This document shows, in pieces, positions 8,715 through 17,561 of a DNA stretch of 64,000 bases. Within the stretch, counting starts at the first letter, position 1; the number at the start of each line of letters is the position of its first letter. The stretch is from Medakamo hakoo (Eukaryota; Chlorophyta; Trebouxiophyceae; Coccomyxaceae). Position numbers and translations under genes: made by a program. The notes under the pieces were generated by a model. That model did not search any database. It was not told where the DNA came from and worked only from the letters and a program-made list of their open reading frames with translations. Location: contig CP089464.1 of the NCBI GenBank assembly GCA_026636295.1, positions 186,001 to 250,000 of the forward strand, read 5' to 3'.

Positions 8715-11129
8715 TCACGCGTCCGCTCCGGCCGTCGGCACCGCGTCGGGCGTGGCCGGCGCGGACCGCAGCAGCAGGCTGCCGCCGCCGCCCACCCCGC
8801 CGTAGAGCGTGGGCGTGGCCACGGCCGGGTGGGGAAGGGGCCCGCCACCGCCGCCGCCGCCGCCGCCGAGCGAGGCCGACAGCGCGGGCGCGGACGCCAG
8901 GACGGGCGGCGGCGGCGGCGGCGGCGTCAGCACGGACGAGGCGGGCGCGGCACCGCCCAGGGCGACGCCCGCCGCGCCCGCCGGGCCGCCCTCCGGGTGC
9001 GGGGAGGGCGAGCGCGGCGGGCCGACGAGCGCGCGCTGCCACGACGCGTCGAGCGCGGGGTCGTCGGGCGCCCGGCCGCGCGCGTGGCCGCGCCCGCCCT
9101 CCGGCGCCGCTTCCGCGCCTTCGACCGCCACCGGCTCCGGCGCCTCGGCGCTGCTGGGCTTGCGGCGGCGGCTGCCAGCGCCGGTACCGCCACTGGCGCC
9201 GCGCGCCGCGCCCGCCAGGGCGGCGGCGCGGGCGGCCTCGCGCACGGCCGCACGCACGCGCGCGCGCTCGGCCGCCGCCGCCGCCGCCCGCGCCGCCGCT
9301 GCCGCCTTCTTCTCGGCCTTGCGCCGCACCGCGTCCGCTTCCACCAGGCGCACGGCCTGCTCCAGGCGGGCCAGGACGGGCGCGTCGGGCGGCAGGCCCA
9401 GGTCCACGACCTCGGGCGGGTCGCGCGCAAAGCCCGCGCCCGCGCCGCCCGTCGCGCGCAGAAAGTCGCAGTACGCCGCAAGCTCCTTGTCCGCGGGGGC
9501 CAGTCCCTCCCACTGGCCGCGGCAGAAGATCCAGTACGCGTCCGCGGCGTACGGCCCGACGCCCGGCAGGTCGGTCGGCCTGGTCCAGCCCCCCCGCAGG
9601 AAGGCGCGGGAAAAGGCGATGAGCGCCCGCGCGCGCGTGTTGTGCAGGCCGAGCGGGCGCAGCAGGGCGGCCAGGGCGGCCGTGCCGGCCTCGCCGTCCA
9701 GGGACGCCGCGTCCGACGGGCACGGCAGGGCCGCGAACATGTGCCAGACCACCGTGCGGGCCTGGACGGCCGCCGTCTTGTTCAGCAGGATGCAGCCGGC
9801 CAGCAGGCGCCACGGGTCGGCGTAGAGCGCCTCCTCCAACAGGCCCGCCGCCGACGGCGGCGGGTGCCAGCCGGGCGCGGAGGTCCGCGGGTCGACGCCG
9901 CGGGGCAGGGTGGGGCCGGTTTTGGGGCAGGGCTCACCCCGGGCGACGACGGCGGCTTGCCCGGCGGCGGCTTGGGCGGCTTGGGCGGGGGGCGGTGGCG
10001 GCGGGTCGGCGTGCGCGGCGCCCCGGCGCGCGCGGCGCGCGGCGGGCGCCGGCGCGGGCGGCGGCGCAGTCGCCGCCCGCCGCCGGCCGCCCGCCGCTGC
10101 GGCCGCCGCCAGCTTCTCCTTTTTGGCACTGCCTCTGCCCTCCGCCGCCGCGTTCAGGGCGGCCAGGAAAGCCGCCGGGTCGGGCGGCGGCGGCAGGGCG
10201 TCGGCGGTGGTCGCGTCGGCGGCGACGGCCGCGGCCGCCGCGTCCGCCGCGGCCGCCAGCGCGGCCGCCGTCGCCGCCGCCACCGCCGCCGAGTCGTCCG
10301 TCCCTTCCCTGCCGTCCTCCAGGGGCCCGGACGCCGCCCGCCACGCCGCGCCACGCAAAGGAGAAGCGCTGAACGCGCGGCGGACGGGGCCCGGCCCGCC
10401 GTGCGGCGGCGGGCTGAGCAGCGGGTCGACGCTGCCGCCCAGCAGCGGGTCGGCGCTGCCGCCGCGCGGGAGGGGCCAGCGCGGCGGCGGCGACGACGGC
10501 CGCGAGCGCGTCTGCGTGGACGCGGCGGCCGTCAGCGTAGTAGCAGGGCGCAGCGGGGAGCTGACTTCTTCCGCCGCTGCGGCCGGCGCCGCCGGCGGTC
10601 GCGGGGGGTGGCGGTCGGCGGGCGGCGGCGGCGCCGCCGCCACAGCCAGAGTCGCCACGTCCGCGGGCGCGGGCGGGCAGGCCACGCCCGCCCCCCACGC
10701 AGCAGGCTGGCCGGCCGCCGCGGCCGCCGCCCGTCTGCCGCCAAGGACAGAGTCGGCGTCGGCGTCGGCCGCCGCCGCCTTTGGAGCGGGGGCGGGCGGC
10801 AGCGCCAGCTGCAGGGGCGTGGGCGCGGCCGAGGCGGCGGCCACAGCGCGCGCGGCGCGGCGTGGCAGGCGGGCCGCCGCCGCGGCGCCCTTGCGACCCG
10901 ACCGCCCCCCGCATTTGAAAAGAGGCAGGCCCAGTGAATCGGTCAGGGGCGCGCGAGGCGGCAGGCGGGCCGCGCGGCCGGCGCGCGGCGGCCGGGCCGG
11001 GCCAGCCCGGCGCGCAGGCGGCGGTAGTGGCTCCAGCAGTGGAGGCGCCGCGCCGCTCTTTTTGACCGGCGCGCACTTGGCGCAGCCGCCGGGCGAGTAC
11101 CGGCACTTAGAGCAGCCAGGCCGCGTCAT
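8715..11129 (-). CDS. MBD4-like HhH-GPD DNA glycosylase
   Basis: Single-exon gene, 804 residues, ATG at 11129. The glycosylase core spans roughly residues 420-580: ADPWRLLAGCILLNKTAA, LLRPLGLHNTRARALIAFS, the helix-hairpin-helix LPGVGPYAADAYWIFC and PADKELAAYCDFL, whose Asp (about residue 547) matches the catalytic Asp of MBD4. MBD4-type enzymes remove thymine or uracil mispaired with guanine, the product of (5-methyl)cytosine deamination. There is no methyl-CpG-binding domain. Instead the protein opens with GCSKCRYSPGGCAKC, a compact Cys cluster probably binding zinc, followed by about 380 residues of low-complexity sequence, and ends with an Ala/Glu/Arg-rich helical tail and a Gly/Pro tail. 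It is divergent to the SNF2 gene. Confidence 0.85.
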   Translation of the reverse strand: MTRPGCSKCRYSPGGCAKCAPVKKSGAAPPLLEPLPPPARRAGPARPPRAGRAARLPPRAPLTDSLGLPLFKCGGRSGRKGAAAAARLPRRAARAVAAASAAPTPLQLALPPAPAPKAAAADADADSVLGGRRAAAAAAGQPAAWGAGVACPPAPADVATLAVAAAPPPPADRHPPRPPAAPAAAAEEVSSPLRPATTLTAAASTQTRSRPSSPPPRWPLPRGGSADPLLGGSVDPLLSPPPHGGPGPVRRAFSASPLRGAAWRAASGPLEDGREGTDDSAAVAAATAAALAAAADAAAAAVAADATTADALPPPPDPAAFLAALNAAAEGRGSAKKEKLAAAAAAGGRRRAATAPPPAPAPAARRARRGAAHADPPPPPPAQAAQAAAGQAAVVARGEPCPKTGPTLPRGVDPRTSAPGWHPPPSAAGLLEEALYADPWRLLAGCILLNKTAAVQARTVVWHMFAALPCPSDAASLDGEAGTAALAALLRPLGLHNTRARALIAFSRAFLRGGWTRPTDLPGVGPYAADAYWIFCRGQWEGLAPADKELAAYCDFLRATGGAGAGFARDPPEVVDLGLPPDAPVLARLEQAVRLVEADAVRRKAEKKAAAAARAAAAAAERARVRAAVREAARAAALAGAARGASGGTGAGSRRRKPSSAEAPEPVAVEGAEAAPEGGRGHARGRAPDDPALDASWQRALVGPPRSPSPHPEGGPAGAAGVALGGAAPASSVLTPPPPPPPVLASAPALSASLGGGGGGGGGPLPHPAVATPTLYGGVGGGGSLLLRSAPATPDAVPTAGADA

Positions 11130-11740
11130 GGGGCGGGGGCGTGGTGGGCCGCGAATCGGCCGCGCGCGGGGCCGAGATAAAAAAAGGCGAGGGCACGGGC
11201 ACGAGCGCCCGGGGCAGGATTTTTTTTTTTCGCTCGCGCACGCACGCTCGCCCTCTGTCCCTCTCCGCGCGGGGGGTGGGGCACGCGTCCGCCCGCCTAC
11301 TCACCCGCGTGCGGGTGACCGGGGTCGGAGCTGTCCGACGCGCGGTGAACCTGGTGCGGGCGGCCCCGAAAGTCGCCCCAACAGCGCGCGGGTAAAAAAA
11401 AAGCGGCTTTGATATGCCTGCGCTCGCGAACGGCTCATGCCCCCCCCCCTCTGCCCTCACTCTCCTCTTTGCTCTCTTGCACGCCCGCGGGCGTGGCTGC
11501 CGCGGCGCTCGCCCCGTGCAGGACCCAAGCGAACGCGGGCCGTCCGCCCCTGCCCCCACGCACATCCCCGCGCGAGGCAGGTCCTCCTTGCCGGGCCGCG
11601 GGCACAGGCGGACCCGACCGCTGAAAAACGAGCGGCAGCCCCCGCCCGCGTTTTTTTTTTCCGCAGGCATCCGTCGGGCGGCCCCGCCACCCCACCAGAA
11701 GCCGGCCGCCGTGCGACTTGCACAAAAAAAAAACACCGGC
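11130..11740. promoter_or_regulatory. Divergent region between MBD4-like and SNF2 genes
   Basis: This 611-bp spacer separates the start codons of two chromatin/DNA-repair genes. It contains homopolymer A and T runs (around 11220, 11393, 11651 and 11724). The rightward ATG is preceded by an A9 run. No further gene is seen; regulation is inferred from layout only. Confidence 0.4.
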
Positions 11741-12903
11741 ATGCCCTACCCGCCGCCGCCCTACCCGCCGCCCCCGCCCCCACGGGCGGGCTGGCTCGCG
11801 CCGGACGCGCGCACGGCCGGCTTCACGTCCGTCCAGCTGGCCGTCCTCCGCAACCAGATCCTGGCGTACCGTGCGCTCGCGGCCGCGGCGGCCGACCTCG
11901 CGGGGAGTGGCGGGGACGCCTCCGCCGCGCCGTCCCACCCGGTCCCGCCCGCCCTGCTGGCGGCCGTGGCCGTGCCGGACCTGCCGCCGCGCCCGGTGCC
12001 CGCCGCGGGCGGGCGGGCGCCGCCGCCGCCGGCCGCGCCCGCGGGCGTGCCGCTGCCGACCGAAGGGGCGGGCGCGGCCGCCGCGCTGGCGCCGCCGCCG
12101 CGCCCGCCGCCCTGGCCGGCCGCCACACCCCACCACGACCCGGCGACGACGGGCCCGCTCTTCCACTTGCGGTCCGACCCGCGGGCCGGCCGGGTGAAGG
12201 CGGGCGGGCTGCCCCCGCCCGCCGCCGGCGCGGCCGCCACGGCCGCGATGACCGCGACGTCCGCCCCGCCCCGCGTGGGCGTGCCCTTTGCGCCGCTGCC
12301 CGACGGGTCGGGGTGCGCGGCCGCGGCCGCCCTGGCCGCGCACTGGCCCGCGGCCTGGGAGCGCGCGCGCGCCCGGGCGGAAGCGGCCGCCGACGCCGCG
12401 GTGACGGCCGCGAAAGTGGCGGGCGACGTCGAGGGCGCGCGCGTCGCGGCCCTGCGCCGCCGCCTGGCCCGCGTCGCCCGCCTGCAAGCCCGCCTGCGCG
12501 CCGCCGCCGGCGCGGAGGGCGGCCGCCTGGCCGGCCTGGACAGGAAGGCGTATTTCATGGCCGCGCGCGCGGCGGCCGACGCGCTGCGCCACCACGGCCG
12601 GTCGCTGGCCCACCGCCGCCTGGCCGACGCCGGCGTCCTGGACTGGGCCGCCCGGCTGAAAGCCTGGAAGGTCGCGGCCGGCGACGCGGCGGACCGCGTG
12701 GCCGACGCGCGCGCCCTGCGCACGCGCCTGGCCCTGAAGACGCGGACGCGCCTGGCGCGCCTGGTGGGCGTCCCCGCCGGCCCCGGCGGCAAACCCCGCC
12801 CGCGCACTGTGGACGTGGAGGCCGACCGGGCGGCCCGCATGGCGGCGCTGCAAGCCAACGACTGGGCCAAGTACCAGGCCCTGCTGAAGGCGTCGTCCGC
12901 CCG

Positions 12904-12934
<31 letters not shown>

Positions 12935-15900
12935 CCGGGCATGCCCAACGTCGGCGGCGTGTCCGCGGGCGAGAAGTTTGCGGCGATCGAGCGGTTCCTG
13001 GCGGAGACGGACGCGTACTTGGCCAAGCTGACGGCCCGGCTGGCGGCCACCAAGGCGGAGCAGGCCGGGCGGGACGCGCGCGCGGCGGCGGCGGCGGCGG
13101 CGCGGGAGGGCGGCGCGACCGCCGAGGAGGCGGAAGCGGCGGGCGACGCCGCGGCTGCCGAAGCCTCCGCCGCCGCGGCGGCGGCGGCGGCGGAAGTCCA
13201 GGCCGCGGCCGCCGCGGCGGCGGAAGCCGGCGGCGGCCCTGGCGGGGCGGGCGGGGCCATGGCGGCGTACCTGGCGCTGGCGTCGTCGTCGTCCCGCCCG
13301 GTGACGGGCCCGCCGTATGGCCTCGTCCCGCCGCCCGGCGCCGCGCTGCGCCCGTACCAGCTCGTCGGCCTGCAGTGGATGGTCTCCCTGTACGACAACA
13401 CGCTCAACGGCATTCTGGCGGACGAGATGGGCCTGGGCAAGGTAGGCTGGGTGCGGTGGGGGGCGCACGAAGAAAAAAGGCGCGCCTGTCCCATCCACCC
13501 ATTTTTTTCTCACCCGTCCATCCCATCCCATCCAAAAAAATAAAACACGCCACGCGGCACAAAACAGACCGTCCAAGTCATGGCCTTGCTCGCCTACCTC
13601 CTGGAACACCGCGGCGATGCGGGCCCCCACCTCATCATCGTCCCCAACGCCGTCCTCGTCAACTGGCGGTCCGAGCTGGCGCAGTGGGTCCCCGGCATGA
13701 AGTGCGTGTTTTACGTCGGGCGCAAGGCCGAGCGCGCGGCGCTCTACGCCTCGTCCGTGGCGGGCGGCAAGGGCTTCCACATCCTGGTCACCACCTTTGA
13801 GTTCATCATGCGCGACCGGGCCCGCCTGTCCAAGGTGGCCTGGCGGTACATCATCATCGACGAAGCCCAGCGCATGAAGGACCGGGACTCCAAGCTGGCC
13901 AAGGACTTGCGGTCGTTCACCGCCGCGCGCCGCCTGCTGCTGACGGGGACGCCCCTGCAGAACGAGCTGCGCGAGCTGTGGGCCCTGCTCAACCTGCTCC
14001 TGCCCGAAGTCTTTGCCTCCCGCGCCGAGTTCGCGGCCTGGTTCGTGGAGAGCCTGGGCGGCGGCCCCGGCGACGCGGCGGGGTGCGCGCTCGACGCGGA
14101 CGACGCCGCGCTCGCGGTCGAGCGCCGCGTCGTCGTCATCAACCGCCTCCACCAAATCCTGACGCCCTTCATGCTGCGCCGCCAGGTGGCGGACGTGGAG
14201 GGGCGCCTGCCGCCCAAGGTGGCGGTGACCGTGCGGTCGGCCATGGCCCCCGCCCAGGCGGCCGCGTACCGGTGGGTGGCCGCGACGGCCACGCTGCGCG
14301 TCGACCCGGCGGGCGTGCCACCTGGCAAGGCCGTCCGCGAGTACGCGCCCCTGAACAACCGGGCGGTGGAACTGCGCAAGCTGGCCAACCACCCGTACCT
14401 GTCGTACCCCGCGTCGGGGCCGGCCGACGGCTCGTCCCGGTCCGCCGCCGACCTGGTGGCGGCCTGCGGCAAGTTTGCGGTGCTGGACCGCGCCCTCGTC
14501 AAGCTGCGCGCGGCCGGGCACCGCGTCCTGCTCTTCTCCACGATGACGCGCCTGCTCGACCTTCTGGAGCTCTACCTGGCCAGCCGGGCCGTGCCGCCGC
14601 CGCCGCCCGGCTGGCCGCGCGTCCCGGACGGCGGCAAGGGCGAGGACGCCCTCCCGGCCTGGGCGCGCCCCGGCGCGGTGGCCGGCCCCATGGGCTGGCT
14701 GCGCATCGACGGCAACACGACGCTGGAGGAGCGTGAGGCGCGCATCAAAGCCTTCAACGCGCCCGGGTCGGCCGCCTTTGTGTTCCTGCTGTCCATCCGC
14801 GCCGCCGGCCGCGGCCTCAACCTGCAGACCGCGGACACCGTCATCATCTACGACCCGGACCCCAACCCCAAGAACGAGGAGCAGGCCATCGCGCGCGCGC
14901 ACCGCATCGGCCAAACGAAAGCGGTGCGCGTCCTGCACTTTGAAGCCGTGACGGGCGGCGGCACGGACGGCGACGCGGCCATCGCGGCCGGCGTGGCGCG
15001 CGGCGGGGAGCGGCCGCCCCCGCCGCCCCCGCCGCCCAGTGGCGCGGGCGGGAGCGCGGGCGCCGGGTACGGCCCGTCGGTCGAGACGCTCGTGCGCGGG
15101 ACCATCCAGGCGTCCAAGATGGCCATGGCCGCCGAAGTCGTGGACGCGGGGCGGTTCGACACGGTCACGTCCAACGAGGCGCGGCGCGCGACGCTGGAAC
15201 AGCTGTTGGCCGCCAGCGCGGAGGCCGCGGCCGCGGGCGGGGCGGGGCCGGACACGACCGGCGCGGCCGCCGCGCTCAGCCCCGTCGGGCGGCCGGCCTC
15301 GGCCGCGGCCGCGGCCGCGGCGGCCGCGCCCGCGTCCTCCCTGTCAATCTTCTCGCACGCGGAACTGAACGCGGCCCTGGCCCGGGACGACGACGAGCGC
15401 GCGCTCTTCGACCGCCTGGACGCCGAGTACGAGTGGCCGGACGCGGCCCTGCCGGCCGGCGTCGTCCCGGCCTGGCTGGCGTACGATTCCGCCCGCCTGG
15501 CGGCCGTGCGCGAGCACCAGGCCAACCCTTTCGCCGCGCCCGGCACGCTGGGCGCGGCGGGCGCCGCCCGCGTCGACGGCGCGGCCGTGCTGCCGCCGCA
15601 CCTCCTGCCCAGCGGCCCGCGCGCCGCCCGCCCGAAGCCGGGCGCCCTGACCGAGGCGGGCGCGGACGGATGGGTCGACGACGAGCCCGGCGGCGACCAG
15701 GCCAAGCGGCCGCGCAGCACGCGCTGGCCGCCGCCGTCCCGCTCGCGCAGTGCGACGCCCACGCCCGGCCGGACGACGACGGGGACGCGTGGCGGTGGTG
15801 GTGGCGGGTCGACCCGCCCCTCGTCCGCCGCGACGACGAGCGCGGGCGGCGGCGGCGGCGGCGGCGAGTGGGACGGCGACGAGGTCGACGGTTCGGCGCC

Positions 15901-16012
15901 GGTGGGCGCGGCCCGCCGCCGCCCCGCCCGCCGCGGGCGGTCGCCCACGGCCGAGTCTGCGGGCACGGAGGAAGAGCACGTGGACGACGTGGACAACGTG
16001 CAGTGGGACTGA
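11741..16012 (+). CDS. SNF2-family chromatin remodelling ATPase, BRM/SMARCA-type
   Basis: Two exons, 11741-13441 and 13568-16012, give 1381 residues. Parts in order: a Pro-rich start, a QLQ domain ([19 protein letters not shown]), a region resembling HSA and post-HSA segments (including [18 protein letters not shown]), the SNF2 ATPase with [14 protein letters not shown] and DEMGLGK split from [11 protein letters not shown] by the phase-0 intron, DEAQ box, [16 protein letters not shown], the helicase C lobe ([13 protein letters not shown]...[10 protein letters not shown]), and a SnAc-like [16 protein letters not shown] segment. QLQ plus SnAc identifies the SWI/SNF catalytic subunit class. There is no bromodomain, unlike animal and yeast BRM; the tail is acidic and Ser/Gly-rich. 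It repositions nucleosomes using ATP in the nucleus. Confidence 0.9.
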
Positions 16013-16159
16013 GGGGGCAGTGGCAGTGTGCATGTGGGGCGGACGGTGTTTGAGGTGTGTAGTGCGTTGGCTTCTTTGTTGCAGGACACTCACTGGGATG
16101 GGGAGGGAGCGGCCAGGTTGCGGCCGCGCCCCTGTGCCACACCAAAACAAAAAAAAGCC

Positions 16160-17467
16160 ATGCGTGCGGCAGCAGCCCTGCCGGCCGCCCGGGGGTGGTC
16201 CGCACCGCGCCCACCACCACCCACGCACCGCGTGCTCGTACCCCCACCGCACCGGCCATGCGTCCCTGCATGCGCCAGTGCACGGAGCGCCAGCGGCGGC
16301 GGGAAGGGGTTTGGCAAGCCGGCGCCGCCCGCGGCCAGCAACGCATCGGCCGCGCGCCCGGCCCCGCCCGCGCCGCGTGCTCCCGCCTCGCCCGAGGGCG
16401 CCGCGCCCACCCCGACCGAAGCGCCAGCAGACGTCCAAGCCATCGCGGACCGGCTGCTGGCCGTCTTTGCGGCGCGCGACCCGGCGGCGTGGCGTCCACT
16501 GATCGCGACGAGCGCCGAGTGGCCGCGCCTGCGCCCGGCCGTGCTGGAGCGGGCAGACGCGGTCGCGGCCTCCACGGCCGACCCGGCGGCGCGCCTGGCC
16601 GCGCGCCGCCTGGCCAGGAAACTGCGCACCGTGTCCGATGAACTGGCGGCCTACGACGCCGAGCTGGACCGGTACCTGGGCGCGCCGCCGGAGGAGTGGG
16701 AGGCGATGGTCGCGCTTGGCCGGGCGGCCCTGCCCGCCGCGTTTTTCGAGCACGCGTCCCTGCGGGCGCGGGCGGCGGCGGCGGCCGCGGCCGGTGGCGC
16801 GCCCATGCCGGGACTGCCCCCACCAGACCAGCTGGCGGCCGCCATCGCCCGCCTGGGCACCCTGGCGTCCGGAGTGGACGTGGCGGGCGCGGACCCAGAA
16901 GCCGCGGCCGCGGCCGCGGCCGAGTTTCACGCGCTGCTCGGCGAGCCGGACTCGCTGGAAGCCGCCGAAGCCCGCATCGACGACCTGGCCGCCGCGGGCA
17001 AGCTGGACCCGGCCTTCATGCTGACGGCGGCCAAGGCGTACGCGGCCGCGTCCGAGTCGCCGTACACGAAGGACGACGCCAAAGAGCTGATGTACCGCCT
17101 GTGGCGCAAGGCGCAGGCCTCCTTCGCGGCCGCCCAACCGCCGGAGGTGCGCATCCTCAAGTACCTCCTGACCCTGCCGGGCGAGACGGACTTGAGGTCG
17201 GCGCTGCACGACGCGTTCACGCCCGGGCCCGGGCCGCGTGGCGGCGAAGACGCGGACGTGTCGTCGCCCTCCGAACCGCGGCAGTGGCTGTCGACCACCC
17301 CGCCCGCGCTCCTGCGACGCGTCGACGCTGTCCTGGCCGCGTACGATGCGGCGCCCATTCGAGGGGCGGGCGCGGCCAAGGCGCGCAAAGCCCTGGAGCG
17401 GCTGAACCCAACCGTGGTGGGCAGGCTGCGGGCGTTGCGAGAGGTGATCAGGCGGGAGTGGATGTGA
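16160..17467 (+). CDS. Chloroplast-targeted protein of the At4g37920 family
   Basis: Single-exon gene of 435 residues from the ATG at 16160. The first 45 residues are rich in Arg, Ala, Pro and His with few acidic residues, as expected for a plastid transit peptide. The mature part is helical and contains DAKELMYRLWRKAQASFA, PEVRILKYLLTL, a DAFTPG motif, a QWLSTTPPALL motif and RKALERLNPTVVGRLRALRE. These match my memory of the uncharacterised plant protein At4g37920, found in chloroplast proteomes. Its biochemical role is not established; I infer a stromal or thylakoid-associated role. It lies 147 bp downstream of the SNF2 gene in the same direction, with its own start region. Confidence 0.7.
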   Translation: MRAAAALPAARGWSAPRPPPPTHRVLVPPPHRPCVPACASARSASGGGKGFGKPAPPAASNASAARPAPPAPRAPASPEGAAPTPTEAPADVQAIADRLLAVFAARDPAAWRPLIATSAEWPRLRPAVLERADAVAASTADPAARLAARRLARKLRTVSDELAAYDAELDRYLGAPPEEWEAMVALGRAALPAAFFEHASLRARAAAAAAAGGAPMPGLPPPDQLAAAIARLGTLASGVDVAGADPEAAAAAAAEFHALLGEPDSLEAAEARIDDLAAAGKLDPAFMLTAAKAYAAASESPYTKDDAKELMYRLWRKAQASFAAAQPPEVRILKYLLTLPGETDLRSALHDAFTPGPGPRGGEDADVSSPSEPRQWLSTTPPALLRRVDAVLAAYDAAPIRGAGAAKARKALERLNPTVVGRLRALREVIRREWM

Positions 17468-17497
17468 GAAGCCGAAAAAAAGGGAAGGGGAGGCTAG

Positions 17498-17517
17498 TGT
17501 TGTTGTTGTTGTTGTTG
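17498..17517. repeat. TTG trinucleotide repeat
   Basis: About six copies of TTG lie just after the stop codon of the At4g37920-like gene, in the 94-bp space between two converging genes. Confidence 0.85.
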
Positions 17518-17561
17518 CATTCCAGCTGTGCGCCGCTTGTCTGTGATTGTGGGGGTCAGCG

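Noticed and set aside
8517-10937. 806-aa plus-strand open frame antisense to the MBD4-like gene
   Set aside because: Composition is Arg/Gly-rich and motif-free; the true glycosylase motifs are on the opposite strand.
11435-14938. 1167-aa minus-strand open frame antisense to the SNF2 gene
   Set aside because: Length is explained by scarcity of stops at high GC; no domain is recognisable and it spans the SNF2 intron.
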